This document shows, piece by piece, positions 50,772 to 60,974 of a stretch of 64,000 nt of DNA (position 1 is the first letter of the stretch; every line of letters starts with the position of its first letter). Source of the stretch: Tetmemena sp. SeJ-2015 (lineage: Eukaryota; Ciliophora; Spirotrichea; Sporadotrichida; Oxytrichidae). Below the pieces are notes generated by a model. The model did not search any database and was not told the DNA's origin. It saw only the letters and a program-made list of their open reading frames with translations. The position numbers were made by a program, and so were the translations under genes. Location of the stretch: the NCBI GenBank assembly GCA_027382625.1, contig JAJKFJ010023314.1, positions 1-64,000 of the forward strand, given 5' to 3'.

Positions 50772-52391
50772 TCAACGATGACGTTTGGTCAAAGCCTTTA
50801 ACAATCCTTTGGTCGAACTATCGTATTCTTCTTTCACCGCTGTTGGATCTAGACTGATCAACTGCTGTGCTAAGGATTTACCTAATTCCACACCCCATTG
50901 ATCAAAAGCATTGATATCCCAAATCACCGACTGCACAAACACTTTATGTTCATACAAGGCAATCAAAGCGCCAAGTGAACGTGGCGTTAAGGAATCGAGT
51001 AACAGGGTAGAAGTCGGGCGATTACCTTCGAAGACGCGCGGCGCCAATAGTTTTTCTGGCAGATCACCGAGTTCAGCGCGCACTTCTTCTATATTTTTCC
51101 CCCAAGCCATGGCTTTAGACTGCGCGAAACAGTTCGCCAACAGTGCTTGGTTATGACCCGGCAAACCAGCGTCATCATCTGCGACTACGATAAAGTCAGT
51201 TGGAATAATCGTCGCGCCTTGATGTAGTAATTGGAAGTAAGCATGTTGACCATTCGTACCCGCTTCACCAAACAGAATCGGTGAAGTCGTGTAATCAACG
51301 CGTTGTCCTTCACGCGTCACCGACTTGCCGTTGCTTTCCATTTCCAACTGCTGCAAGTAGGCTGGCAAACGCGTCATCCGTTGGTGGTACGGTGCAATAG
51401 ATAAAGCTTGCAAACCGAGGAAGTTGATATTCCAGACACCAATCAAGGCCATCAAGACCGGCAAATTTTGTTCCAGTGGTGCTTGCGCAAAGTGCAAATC
51501 CATCTCGTGCGCACCAGCTAACATTTCTTCAAAACGATCCGCGCCAACGTATAAAGCAATCGACAAGCCAATCGCGCTCCACATGGAGTAACGACCGCCC
51601 GCCCAGTTCCAGAATGGGAACACGTTTTCTTCTGCGATCCCGAAATCTTTAGCGGCTTTGACATTGGTACTTAATGCGACAAAATGCTGACGAATTTGAT
51701 CTTCTGGACAGCCATGATTCAACATCCACTCACGTGCCGTGCGAGCATTGGTCAAGGTTTCCATGGTCGTAAAAGTTTTGGAAGCGACCACGATCAGCGT
51801 TGTTTCTGGATCGGCGTTTTCTAAAGAATCAGCTACGTGGCGACCATCGACATTCGAGACAAAATGTAGCGACAGATTTTTTTGCGACCAAGGCGCCAAA
51901 GCGATACATGCCATTTGCGGACCGAGATCTGAACCACCAATACCGATATTGATAATCGTGCGAATTGGCTTACCGGTGTATCCCAACCAACGGCCTTCAC
52001 GTACCGCATCACTGAAGCTACGCATCTGTGCTAAGACGCTATGCACATCCGCCGCGATATTCTCACCATTGAGCATGAATTTTTCGCCCTTAGGCAAACG
52101 CAATACCGTGTGTAAGACAGCACGATTTTCCGTATTATTAATCGCTTCGCCGCGCAACATCGCATCACGACGTGATTCGACTTCTTGTTGGCGCGCCAGT
52201 GCTAATAAATTGAGTTTCGCCGTCGTGTCCATGCGTTGCTTGGAATAGTCCAACAACATGCCGCAAGCGGAAGCAGAAAAGTGTGTAAAGCGCTGCGGAT
52301 CAGCGCGAAACAACTCTTTTAAGCTCGGCATATTATTTGCGCGTTGCTGCAACAAACACCACAATGGAGTACGAGAAACTGAGATAGCCAT
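50772..52391 (-). CDS. pgi: Glucose-6-phosphate isomerase
   Basis: PGI interconverts glucose-6-phosphate and fructose-6-phosphate. About 539 residues. The SIS domains hold NIGIGGSDLGPQMACIAL (substrate-binding PGI motif), VASKTFTTMETLTNA and the catalytic GGRYSMWSAIGLS, followed by EMESNGKSVTREGQ and FGEAGTNGQHAYFQLLHQG (catalytic His). It lies downstream of eda on the same strand, with only about 47 bases between, suggesting one transcript edd-eda-pgi. Confidence 0.95.
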   Translation of the reverse strand: MAISVSRTPLWCLLQQRANNMPSLKELFRADPQRFTHFSASACGMLLDYSKQRMDTTAKLNLLALARQQEVESRRDAMLRGEAINNTENRAVLHTVLRLPKGEKFMLNGENIAADVHSVLAQMRSFSDAVREGRWLGYTGKPIRTIINIGIGGSDLGPQMACIALAPWSQKNLSLHFVSNVDGRHVADSLENADPETTLIVVASKTFTTMETLTNARTAREWMLNHGCPEDQIRQHFVALSTNVKAAKDFGIAEENVFPFWNWAGGRYSMWSAIGLSIALYVGADRFEEMLAGAHEMDLHFAQAPLEQNLPVLMALIGVWNINFLGLQALSIAPYHQRMTRLPAYLQQLEMESNGKSVTREGQRVDYTTSPILFGEAGTNGQHAYFQLLHQGATIIPTDFIVVADDDAGLPGHNQALLANCFAQSKAMAWGKNIEEVRAELGDLPEKLLAPRVFEGNRPTSTLLLDSLTPRSLGALIALYEHKVFVQSVIWDINAFDQWGVELGKSLAQQLISLDPTAVKEEYDSSTKGLLKALTKRHR

Positions 52392-52438
52392 GATCAAATA
52401 ATCTGAGAAAAATGAATTAAAAACCGAACTACTAAAAT

Positions 52439-53078
52439 TTACTTACCTGCAGCTGCTGCCTGCGCTGCTAATTGTCCAATTGCTGTCCAATCATTTGTAC
52501 TGATCAAATTCGCTGGGCACATCCAAGAACCACCAACGCATAAAACATTCGATTGCTGCAATAAAGTCGGTGTCGATTCCACAGTAACACCGCCAGTCAA
52601 ACAAAACTTCACATCGGGAAAAGGGCCACCCAGTGCTTTGGCCATCTTCACGCTACCGACAATATCTGAGGGAAATTTAATTTGACGACATTGAATCCAT
52701 TTTCCAACGCCAGCATCAAATCACTCGCACCACCAACACCAGGAAAATTAAGGCAAAACCAGACTCGGCAGCCGCTTTTGCTAATACTGGGTAATGCCCG
52801 GACTGATACCAAACGCCGCCCCCGATATTGCGTACCGCGTCGAGTTGCGCTGGCGTCAAAATCGTACCCGCACCAACGGTCACTGTTGGACAAGCTTTTA
52901 CCACTTCACGCAGGACAGTCATGGCGTTTGGCGTGCGCAAAGTAATTTCAACCGCAGGCAAACCATTCTCTGCCAAGGTTGTCACGCAACGAATCGCTTG
53001 ATCCACGTCATCGGTTACCAAGATAGGCAGCACACGTACTTGTGCCAGTTGAGAAATAATCGTTGCTGTCGTTGTCAT
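52439..53078 (-). CDS. eda: KDPG aldolase, several frameshifts
   Basis: Eda splits 2-keto-3-deoxy-6-phosphogluconate into pyruvate and glyceraldehyde-3-phosphate, the last Entner-Doudoroff step. The start MTTTATIISQLAQVRVLPIL at 53078 and the active-site Glu in GLPAVEITLRTPNA are clean. Between about 52860 and 52680 the sequence shifts frame at least three times (AVRNIGG, ESGFA, GVGGASDLMLALENG, VVK..FP with the Schiff-base Lys). The end PDVKFCLTGGVTVESTPTLL and LISTNDWTAIGQLAAQA are clean. Full size is about 213 residues, normal. It lies 35 bases after edd. Confidence 0.9.
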
Positions 53079-53112
53079 AGTCGTCTCAATATGAAAAATA
53101 AATTAGCCTGAA

Positions 53113-54957
53113 TTAAATAAACAAAGTTGAAGCACCCTGCTCTGGTGATGTGACGACGCGGCGTTGCGCGACGAACAAATCACGTCCATAGCCGTAACTA
53201 CTATCGATACTGATGCTTGGATTGGTACGACTTGCCCACACTGCGTCATCAACCAAAGCACGCAATTCACCGGTGTGCACATTCAATTCAATCATGTCAC
53301 CATCACGTACTTTGCCTAGCGGCCCACCTTGCGCAACTTCGGGACTCACATGCAAAGCCGCAGGGACTTTACCGGATGCGCCTGACATACGACCATCGGT
53401 GACCAAAGCAACTTTATAACCTGCCGACATCAGACTGCCGAGTACGGGTGTGAAGTGATGCAGCTCTGGCATCCCGTTCGCCTGTGGGCCTTGGAAGATC
53501 ACCACCGCGACGAAATCTTGGTTCAATTGCCCAGCTTTATAAGCATTCACGAGTGCGTCTTGTGATTCAAACACTTTTGCTGGTGCGCGCACTATCCAAG
53601 CTTCTTCCGGTACGGCAGAAGCTTTCACAATGGCTCGACCTAAATTGCCTTGCAATAAACGAAGGCCACCTGTTGCGGCAAATGGCTCATCCACATTACG
53701 CACAACCGCTGGATCACTGGATTTTTCTGGATGCGCAATGAATGCGACTTTGCCATCTTGCAATTCTGGACGCGTCGTGTGTGACGCCAAACCTTGGTTG
53801 CCAAATATGGTCATCACATCTGCATGCATCAAACCTTGCGATAACAACTCTCGGATCACGAAGGTTGGACCACCCGCATCTTCAAAGGCATTCACGTCCG
53901 CAGTGCCGTTCGGATAAACCCGTGTCAATAATGGGATCACTGAAGACAATTCATCAAAGTCTTGCCAATCGATGATGATGCCAGCCGCACGAGCTACTGC
54001 AATCCAATGGATGGTGTGGTTGGTCGAGCCGCCAGTCGCCAACAAGGCAATCACGGCATTCACGATGGTTTTTTCATTCACCACATGACCGATAGGACGA
54101 TAATCGCCACCCGCTTCAGTCAATTTCAATACTTGCTCAACTGCCGCATCTGTCAATGCGTGACGCAAAGGATCGGATGGATGTACGAAAGCAGCACCTG
54201 GCAAGTGCAAGCCCATGGCTTCCAACAACATTTGATTGCTATTCGCCGTACCGTAAAAGGTGCAAGTACCCGCACTATGATAAGCCGCGCTTTCTGCAGC
54301 TAACAGTTCTTCTTTGGTCGCTTTACCTTGTGCATAGCGTTCACGCACTGCGGCTTTTTCTTTATTCGACAAACCCGACCCCATAGGCCCTGCAGGAATA
54401 AAAACCGTTGGTAAATGACCGAAAGCTAAAGCACCGATCAATAAACCTGGAACGATTTTGTCGCAAATACCAAGACACAGAGTCGCATCGAAAGCATCGT
54501 GTGACAAGGCAATCGCGGTTGCTTGTGCAATCACATCACGCGAGAACAAGGATAACTCCATACCTGGACGACCTTGCGTAACCCCATCACACATTGCAGG
54601 CACGCCGCCAGCGACCTGCGCGGTCGCATTAAATCGTAAGGCCGCTTCTTTAATTTGATCCGGATAAGTCGCGTACGGCTGATGTGCAGACAACATATCG
54701 TTATACGCAGTCACGATACCGATATTCGGCTTCTGCGCCTGATTCAACCAAATCTTGGTTTTACTGTCGCTGCCCCCACGCCTTTCGCTTTGGGGACATG
54801 ACAAGCTAGCACGGCGTGGACCGCGATTGCGAAGTTTTTCAAGTCGCGCTAAGTATTCCGCACGCAGAGTTTTACTCCGCTCAGTAATGCGGCGTGTAAC
54901 TGCATCAACCACCGCGTTGATTGCAACTTGTTGAGTTTGTTGTCCAGAAGTCGTCAT
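53113..54957 (-). CDS. edd: 6-phosphogluconate dehydratase
   Basis: Edd dehydrates 6-phosphogluconate to KDPG, using a 4Fe-4S cluster. 614 residues. Cluster and substrate motifs include PAMCDGVTQGRPGMELSLFS, TLCLGICDKIVPG, and GTCTFYGTANSNQM, with ALVTDGRMSGASGKVPAALH near the end. The start MTTSGQQTQQ (54957) is chosen; the open frame to 55017 reads a phenylalanine-rich tail of the leader. It is the first gene of edd-eda-pgi and faces zwf across a region with a HexR-type site. Confidence 0.95.
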   Translation of the reverse strand: MTTSGQQTQQVAINAVVDAVTRRITERSKTLRAEYLARLEKLRNRGPRRASLSCPQSERRGGSDSKTKIWLNQAQKPNIGIVTAYNDMLSAHQPYATYPDQIKEAALRFNATAQVAGGVPAMCDGVTQGRPGMELSLFSRDVIAQATAIALSHDAFDATLCLGICDKIVPGLLIGALAFGHLPTVFIPAGPMGSGLSNKEKAAVRERYAQGKATKEELLAAESAAYHSAGTCTFYGTANSNQMLLEAMGLHLPGAAFVHPSDPLRHALTDAAVEQVLKLTEAGGDYRPIGHVVNEKTIVNAVIALLATGGSTNHTIHWIAVARAAGIIIDWQDFDELSSVIPLLTRVYPNGTADVNAFEDAGGPTFVIRELLSQGLMHADVMTIFGNQGLASHTTRPELQDGKVAFIAHPEKSSDPAVVRNVDEPFAATGGLRLLQGNLGRAIVKASAVPEEAWIVRAPAKVFESQDALVNAYKAGQLNQDFVAVVIFQGPQANGMPELHHFTPVLGSLMSAGYKVALVTDGRMSGASGKVPAALHVSPEVAQGGPLGKVRDGDMIELNVHTGELRALVDDAVWASRTNPSISIDSSYGYGRDLFVAQRRVVTSPEQGASTLFI

Positions 54958-55066
54958 AGTTTTGTGGGGGTATCTAATTCGAAAAAGAAAGTTTTTTCCA
55001 AAAAAAAAAAAATTCAAATTTGAAATAAAATTTTTCCATTTAAAACATAAAAAACATCATAAATAT

Positions 55067-55081
55067 CGTAATGAAACTACA
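55067..55081. promoter_or_regulatory. Probable HexR operator
   Basis: CGTAATGAAACTACA matches the palindromic HexR consensus TGTARTnnnAYTACA at all but the first base. It lies between the divergent edd and zwf genes, and hexR itself is two genes downstream of zwf. HexR represses such genes and is released by KDPG (family knowledge). Confidence 0.65.
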
Positions 55082-55165
55082 TTTTTGAGGAAATATGGTT
55101 TAAGCTATGGCATAATTTATGACGTTAACTAGGCATCAAACGCATCTAAAATTTAAACTTCTCAA

Positions 55166-55233
55166 CACAGAAACCCGGAGTTATGTAGAAAAGCAGGAGA
55201 TTAAAAAAGGAATCTCTCTTGTTTTTCTCTGTG
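55166..55233 (+). promoter_or_regulatory. Hairpin-forming zwf leader
   Basis: CACAGA (55166-55171) can pair with TCTGTG (55228-55233), and GGAGATT with AATCTC inside it, giving an imperfect long hairpin about 80 bases before the zwf start. It has no T-run after the outer stem. A role in zwf expression is only a guess. Confidence 0.3.
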
Positions 55234-55312
55234 CCTCATGAAGGTATACCTTTACCGCTGTGTTGAGCGGCTTGAAGAATCTTTTCACCAATTAAAATTA
55301 TTCGGAGTCCAC

Positions 55313-56778
55313 ATGACTACTTTTGTATTGTTTGGCGGTACTGGCGATCTGGCGAAACGCAAGATCATTCCTGCACTGTACAGCGCGTTCGTGAATGGAC
55401 GTCTTGATCCCGAATTTAGTTTTATTGGTGCAGCACGTGAGGCCTTGAGCGATGATGATTTCCGTACCCGCGTTGCAGCTAGCATAGAAACCTATGCAGC
55501 AAAAGCAAATGGCAGGCCAGAACAATTAGCTGCCTTCTTAGCGCTCACCGGCTACTCAAAAATCGATGCGAAAGTACCGAGTGATTTCGACGCTTTGAAA
55601 GCACGAGTAAATGCAGACACCACAAAAGCAAAATTATTTTATTTAGCAATCGGCCCAGATATTTTTATTCCTGTCGTTGAACAGTTATCGAAACACGGTT
55701 TGGTCGAGGGCAATGCGCGCGTCGTGGTCGAAAAACCTTTGGGTCGCGATGCCAAATCTGCTAAAGAAATTAACTCTGCCCTGCGCACGTATTTGAACGA
55801 AAACCAAATCTATCGTATCGACCATTATCTCGGCAAAGAAATGGTGCAGAATTTGTTCGCGCTGCGTTTTGCGAATTCCTTTCTTGAGCCATTGTGGAAT
55901 CGCAAGTGGATACAAGACGTACAAATTTCTATTTCTGAACAAGTCGGCGTGGAAACGCGCGGTGATTTCTACGACAAAACTGGCGCTTTGCGCGACATGG
56001 TGCAAAACCATTTATTGCAATTGGTTTCTATCGTGGCGATGGAGCCGCCAGTCAATGCCAACCCGGATGCGATCCGTGATGAGAAAGTGAAAGTCTTACG
56101 CGCCTTACGCAAATTCAGTGCCGACGATGTAGCCAAGAAAACCGTACGCGGCCAATATCGCGCGGGTGCGGTCGACGGCAAACCCGTGATTGGCTACCAG
56201 CACGAACCGGGCGTGCCAGCATCGAGTCGCGCCGAAACCTTTGTCGCAATTCGTGCCGAGATTGATAACTGGCGCTGGGCTGGCGTGCCTTTCTACCTGC
56301 GCACAGGCAAACGCATGGCAAGTCGCTGCGCAGAAATTACGATTAATTTCAAACCAATTCCGTATTCGATTTTCGGCAAAGGCCAAGGTCCATTGCGCTC
56401 GAATCGCTTAGTCATTACTTTGCAACCGGAAGAAAGCGTGCAATTGTTTATGAAAGCGAAAGAACCGGGCGAAGGCATACGCTTATCCGACGTTGCCCTA
56501 AATCTGGATTTTGCCGAAGCATCGAATTTACGCCGGGTAGAATCCTATGAACGCTTGTTGCTAGACGCCTTGCACGGCGATTTGACTTTGTTCGTACGTG
56601 ACGATGAACTCGGTGCGGCGTGGGAATGGATCGATCCAATCATGTCTGCTTGGGATAAACGATGCGGAAGGTTTGAAATCCTACATCGCGGGCAGTTGGG
56701 GGCCAGCGGCAGGGGAAGTTCTACTTATTAGCTTTTCAACACGGTGCAGCGTGGGGCGAAGAGTATGTGGAAGGCTAA
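55313..56778 (+). CDS. zwf: Glucose-6-phosphate 1-dehydrogenase, frameshifted near the end
   Basis: Zwf oxidises glucose-6-phosphate to 6-phosphogluconolactone, making NADPH. About 488 residues from MTTFVLFGGTGDLAKRKIIP (NADP site); the frame is open to 55238, but GGAG lies 7 bases before 55313. The substrate and catalytic motif RIDHYLGKEMVQNL is intact. Near the end one extra A at about 56657 and a second shift at about 56716-56725 move the frame; the family ending (DNDAEGLKSYIAGSWGP, then FQHGAAWGEEYVEG) reaches a stop at 56776-56778. pgl follows 7 bases later or after its upstream start. Confidence 0.93.
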
Positions 56779-56857
56779 GTGAATAATGGAAGCCGTTATC
56801 ACAAGTACAAGCGCGCAAGCAGCCCACAATAGCAATAAGAATAGGAATAGCTTTCTC

Positions 56858-57556
56858 ATGGCCAAGCACCAACTCGACAATCAAGCGCAATTTCGTCGCT
56901 TTGAGAATTTTGCTGAACTCAGCCACACATTGGTGAATGAATGGATGCATTTAATTGACGATGCCAGTCTGAGCAAGCGCCCTGCGGCATTCGCATTAGC
57001 GGGTGGCTCCACGCCCGCACCTATCTATCGAGAACTCGATCAAGCGCTGGCACAACGCGCAACGGCAAATGTGCTGCTAACCGCCACCGATGAGCGCTGG
57101 GTGCATGACAATGATCCACAAAGTAATGAAGGTTTGTTCAAAAAATGTTTGTCGCAAAGTGTCGGCAAACAATGGAATTTAGTGTCTTTAAAAAATGCCG
57201 CAAACACGCCGGAAGTGGCGATGGAAGCGATTAACGAGCGCTTACAAAAACAAATCCCAGAACGCTTTAGCGCAGTCTTGTTGGGCATGGGCACTGACGG
57301 CCATATCGCTTCCTTATTTCCAGGTGCGCCGGTACAAGCCGATGGTTTAGACTGCCTCGCCGCAGTCCATCCGCAAACCCATCAAACACGCATTTCTTTG
57401 TCTTTGCCGCGCTTATTACAAACTGAAAAAATCTGGTTGGTCATTACTGGCAATGAAAAACGCGAGGTCTTTGAAAACGCCTTGAACAGTGATCTGCCTA
57501 TCAGTAATTTATTAAAACAGGCACAATGTCAGATTGAGGTTTTTTGGTGTCCGTAA
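56858..57556 (+). CDS. pgl: 6-phosphogluconolactonase
   Basis: Pgl hydrolyses 6-phosphogluconolactone to 6-phosphogluconate. From MAKHQLDNQ (56858) it is 232 residues, the usual length; the frame opens at 56786, and that longer 256-residue form starts 7 bases after zwf. The DevB/Pgl motifs are FALAGGSTPAPIYREL, ATDERWVHDNDPQSNEG and LLGMGTDGHIASLFPG. It lies between zwf and hexR on one strand. Confidence 0.93.
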   Translation: MAKHQLDNQAQFRRFENFAELSHTLVNEWMHLIDDASLSKRPAAFALAGGSTPAPIYRELDQALAQRATANVLLTATDERWVHDNDPQSNEGLFKKCLSQSVGKQWNLVSLKNAANTPEVAMEAINERLQKQIPERFSAVLLGMGTDGHIASLFPGAPVQADGLDCLAAVHPQTHQTRISLSLPRLLQTEKIWLVITGNEKREVFENALNSDLPISNLLKQAQCQIEVFWCP

Positions 57557-57722
57557 GCAATGAGTGCTTAATGACTGCTTAATGAGTGCTTTATCAGCGC
57601 TATTTTGAATTTACTTCAAACAACAGCGAAAGCGCGTCCCATAAGCTCGCACTTTCTTTAAACGCATATTCATTTTGACTTGATCAGCAAAACAAAACGC
57701 AAAGACAGAAGGTAATCACACC

Positions 57723-58634
57723 ATGGTCAACGTACTTTCACAAAAAAACACAACGACCAACAATCCTCCTGAGAAAGGATTGCTGGCACGCATACGCGTC
57801 GCCAGTACCGCATTGAGTCGTGCCGAGCGACAAGTCGCTGAATTTCTTTTACAGAAACCGCACGATGCATTAGAGATGTCGATACGCGTGTTAGCGCAAG
57901 TGTGTAATGTGAGTGAGCCGACTGTAGCGCGCTTTGCACAGTCTTTGGGTTTTGATGGTTTTAAATCCTTCAAGCTCGCCTTTGCAAAAAGCTTGGCAAC
58001 TGGCATTCCCTATTTGCATCTCGACGTGAATCAAGCGGATCAAGTGAAAGACGTATTACCCAAAGTATTTGATCGCACCATCGCGGCCTTAATGGAAGCG
58101 CGCAATAACGCGAATAGCGCGACCTTTGAAGCGGCAGTCAATTTACTAGCACGTGCTCGTCGCATTGAATGTTATGGTCTGGGTTATTCGGGCGCATTGG
58201 CTATCGATGCGCAGCTCAAATTCTTCCGCTTCGGCATTCCCACTACGGTATTCTGTGATGCCCATTTACAGGCACAATCAGCGAGCTTACTCAATAGCGA
58301 TTGCCTCGTCGTCGCCTTTTCTCGCACTGGTCGCACACGCGATTTGATACGTAGCGTGCAGTTAGCAAAAGACACTGGCGCTAAAGTCCTAGTCCTATGC
58401 GCTAGCGGTGGTCCGCTCGCCGAATTAGCTGATGTCCACATCAGCGTGGACGTCGAAGAAGATCCAGATATTTATACACCGATGACTTCGCGCTTGGCGC
58501 ATTTGACTTACATTGATGCCTTGGCAGTAGCAGTCACCTTGCTGCGAGGACCCGCAGCGATTGACATGCTTGAGCGAGCGAAAGCGAGTATTTCTGAAAA
58601 ACGCCTCGTGACAAAATTAGATGAAGCAAATTAG
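57723..58634 (+). CDS. hexR: HexR family transcriptional regulator (RpiR/MurR type)
   Basis: 303 residues. An N-terminal HTH_6 domain (about 20-95: LSRAERQVAEFLLQKPHDAL and VCNVSEPTVARFAQSLGFDGF) and a C-terminal SIS domain (about 130-265: IECYGLGYSGALAIDAQLKFF; VAFSRTGRTRDLI) that binds a sugar phosphate, in HexR KDPG. It represses glucose/ED genes. It follows pgl after about 165 bases and probably regulates edd/zwf through the site at 55067-55081. Confidence 0.93.
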   Translation: MVNVLSQKNTTTNNPPEKGLLARIRVASTALSRAERQVAEFLLQKPHDALEMSIRVLAQVCNVSEPTVARFAQSLGFDGFKSFKLAFAKSLATGIPYLHLDVNQADQVKDVLPKVFDRTIAALMEARNNANSATFEAAVNLLARARRIECYGLGYSGALAIDAQLKFFRFGIPTTVFCDAHLQAQSASLLNSDCLVVAFSRTGRTRDLIRSVQLAKDTGAKVLVLCASGGPLAELADVHISVDVEEDPDIYTPMTSRLAHLTYIDALAVAVTLLRGPAAIDMLERAKASISEKRLVTKLDEAN

Positions 58635-58762
58635 GCTGCCTGTCACAAATGCGATGTCATGAATACGATTACAACAAACTCTCAGTAATTATCAAAAAAA
58701 ACATGCACTAAAACTGTAATTTCTGGCAAGCTATTCACATCAATAAAAAGGAATGGCCGCTT

Positions 58763-59602
58763 ATGACTCAACTCAGTTTGCAGCAAGTTACTGATAATCT
58801 CAAAGACCTACCGACTTTGCCAGCAGTTGTGATGGAGTTGCTGAATAATCTCGAGCAAGAAGACGCAGATATCTCTATTCTCGCAAAAAAGGTTACCCAA
58901 GATCTCGCCCTTACAGCCAAGACTTTGCGTTACGCCAATTCACCGTTTTATTCAACCTTAATCAAGGTCACCACCATACAGCAAGCGATTTCCTTGCTCG
59001 GAATGGAAACCGTCAAACAAATGGTTTTATCAGCAGCCTTATCTGGTTGCTTTCCAGAGAATAATTGCCAAGGCTTTGATCACAAAGCCTTTTGGAAGCA
59101 TTCAAATGGCGTTGCATTTATTTCCAAATTGATTGCGCGGCGCATGAATTTTAACGAGGACGTGGCATTCACAGCGGGCTTACTGCACGACATTGGATTG
59201 CTGGCACTAGTCACATTATTTCCACAACAATTTGAAGAGGTCATCGCATATCGCAAATCAGGCCTCGCAACGCAATTCGAAGCAGAACGAAAAATCTTGG
59301 GGATTGACCACGCAGCGGTTGGAGAGGCCTTAGCGCTTGAATGGAATTTCTCTGAAGTCATGAAAAATGCCATCGCTGGGCACCATCATCCTGACCAACC
59401 CGGTATCGGTTTTTTAGCGTCGATCATTCATGTTGCTGATGGCATCACGCATATGCTCAATCATTCTGATGAGCCGGCAACACAAACAATTTCGGTGTCA
59501 GTGGTTTCGTGGAATAGCTTGAATTTAGATCAAGCATCGCTTGATACTTTAATTGAAGAAGCAAGAATCAAATTTAAGAAATTAGAGCAAACAGATTTGT
59601 AG
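58763..59602 (+). CDS. HDOD domain signalling protein (paralogue)
   Basis: 279 residues, one HDOD domain: LKDLPTLPAVVMELLNNLEQ at the start, YANSPFYS in the core, FTAGLLHDIGLLAL and IAGHHHP with HD-like residues. It is clearly related to the protein at 37797-38663 (same length and order), but here there is no small partner gene upstream. The role is probably in signalling; the molecular target is unknown. A MITE-like copy lies just after the stop. Confidence 0.88.
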   Translation: MTQLSLQQVTDNLKDLPTLPAVVMELLNNLEQEDADISILAKKVTQDLALTAKTLRYANSPFYSTLIKVTTIQQAISLLGMETVKQMVLSAALSGCFPENNCQGFDHKAFWKHSNGVAFISKLIARRMNFNEDVAFTAGLLHDIGLLALVTLFPQQFEEVIAYRKSGLATQFEAERKILGIDHAAVGEALALEWNFSEVMKNAIAGHHHPDQPGIGFLASIIHVADGITHMLNHSDEPATQTISVSVVSWNSLNLDQASLDTLIEEARIKFKKLEQTDL

Positions 59603-59630
59603 CCACAAATTGATTCTAAGTAAATAGAAT

Positions 59631-59734
59631 AGGACTTACGCAAAATTGCGCTAGCTAGGCGCGTCGGCGAAGATAGTACAAATTGTACGACGAGTCGACT
59701 GTAACGACGCTAGCGTCTGTTTTGCGTATGTCCT
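59631..59734. repeat. MITE-like inverted-repeat element, copy B
   Basis: 104 bp, nearly identical to copy A and in the same orientation. The ends are AGGACTTACGCAAAA and TTTTGCGTATGTCCT (one mismatch). TA lies on both sides of GGAC...GTCC, as expected for TA-targeting (IS630/Tc1-type) elements. Confidence 0.85.
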
Positions 59735-59740
59735 ATGGAA

Positions 59741-60187
59741 TTAATCGTTGCGCTGATCTTGTAAAAGTAGCTCAGTCACCATTACAGCCTGTATTTTATC
59801 TGTCTTAAAAACGAGATTTAATTTACGCGCCAACTCGTCTTGCAACTCCTGCAGCCCTTCCTTGGTTCGCAAAGTTTCTAAATCCAAAGAAGTTAGCTCT
59901 TTTCTAAATTGCTCATTCAATGCTGCTTTATTATCTGCAAGCCACTCATCATCGTGTTTACTCACTTGAACACTGACAGATAATCTGGCAACCATGCCTT
60001 GATCGTTCACAATATTTTGCTTTAACTCAGCATAAGTCGAAGTTGAAATACTTCTGTCAGCAACGCGCCCGAGATAGATAAATAACGCAACCCCTGCAAA
60101 AAACAATAACACCACCGATGCCGCAATAATGGCAAATCGATCGGATGCAACTTTTTTCTTTGATGGAATCGTCTTATTGATTGGCAT
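59741..60187 (-). CDS. Single-span membrane protein, FliL-like layout
   Basis: 148 residues. A basic N-terminus (NKTIPSKKKVASDR), one membrane span (FAIIAASVVLLFFAGVALFIYLG, about 20-42) and a periplasmic domain with a long helix (EELQDELARKLNLVF) and a strand end VMVTELLLQD. This layout and the domain shape recall FliL, but the sequence is diverged and no flagellar genes are adjacent, so I do not name it. It ends a few bases from MITE copy B. Confidence 0.55.
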   Translation of the reverse strand: MPINKTIPSKKKVASDRFAIIAASVVLLFFAGVALFIYLGRVADRSISTSTYAELKQNIVNDQGMVARLSVSVQVSKHDDEWLADNKAALNEQFRKELTSLDLETLRTKEGLQELQDELARKLNLVFKTDKIQAVMVTELLLQDQRND

Positions 60188-60203
60188 CGATTGAAGTCCT
60201 TAA

Positions 60204-60833
60204 TTAATCGGGCTCATTATCTGAGGATTTAGAACCGTTTACTTGAATTTGCTCAGCGTCAAATTGCTGTGGATTTTTACCCGTAAATCCTGCATAAAAC
60301 TGTTTGATCGAGATCATATCTTCATCAATGTTGCCGCAAGGATAGAACAATTTGCCGACGCCGCCAATCTTTTCTTTAAAATCAACATAACCTAAACCAA
60401 GCGGGACACCGGCACCTTGCGCAATGTAGTAAAACCCAGTTTTCCAGCGCGTCACTTTACCGCGCGTACCTTCTGGTGGAACGATGACTAGCAGTTTCTC
60501 ATTTTGGTTAAAAGCCTCGATGGTCGCTTCAACCAAATTCCCGGCACGAGAGCGATCCACGGGAATCCCGCCCAACCAACGCATAATTGCGCCCAAGACA
60601 GGTGGAAACAAACTGGACTTTCCCATCCAATACACGTCCAGTCGCAATACAAAACAAATCATCAGCGCAATCGGGAAATCCCAATTACTTGTATGTGGTG
60701 CCGCAATCAAAACACCCTTTTGAACATCGGCAGCAGTACGATCTACGCGCCAGCCCAATAAGCGTAAGATCAGCATAGAAATCCAACGCATGATGGTGTT
60801 AATAATTGGCGTCTTAAAGATGGTGAAATGCAT
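60204..60833 (-). CDS. PlsC-family acyltransferase
   Basis: About 209 residues. The acyltransferase block I HTSNWD (H-x4-D) and block III PPEGTRGKV are present, with a membrane-associated N-terminus (MRWISMLILRLLGW). It probably acylates a glycerolipid or lysophospholipid at the inner membrane; the substrate cannot be fixed, as it is not clearly PlsC itself. The start MHFTIF (60833) is chosen over 60863. It lies 16 bases before the FliL-like gene, on the same strand. Confidence 0.85.
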   Translation of the reverse strand: MHFTIFKTPIINTIMRWISMLILRLLGWRVDRTAADVQKGVLIAAPHTSNWDFPIALMICFVLRLDVYWMGKSSLFPPVLGAIMRWLGGIPVDRSRAGNLVEATIEAFNQNEKLLVIVPPEGTRGKVTRWKTGFYYIAQGAGVPLGLGYVDFKEKIGGVGKLFYPCGNIDEDMISIKQFYAGFTGKNPQQFDAEQIQVNGSKSSDNEPD

Positions 60834-60974
60834 AAGGTGATCGCTTTGCAAGCCAAACGACATATAAACAATGATAGAACAGAAAAAAATTGAAAACCAT
60901 CCAACAAAATGGTTCTTACATCGGTTTATCGTCGTTTGTTACTTGCAGTTTCAAGGTGAGTATTTTTATGATTT

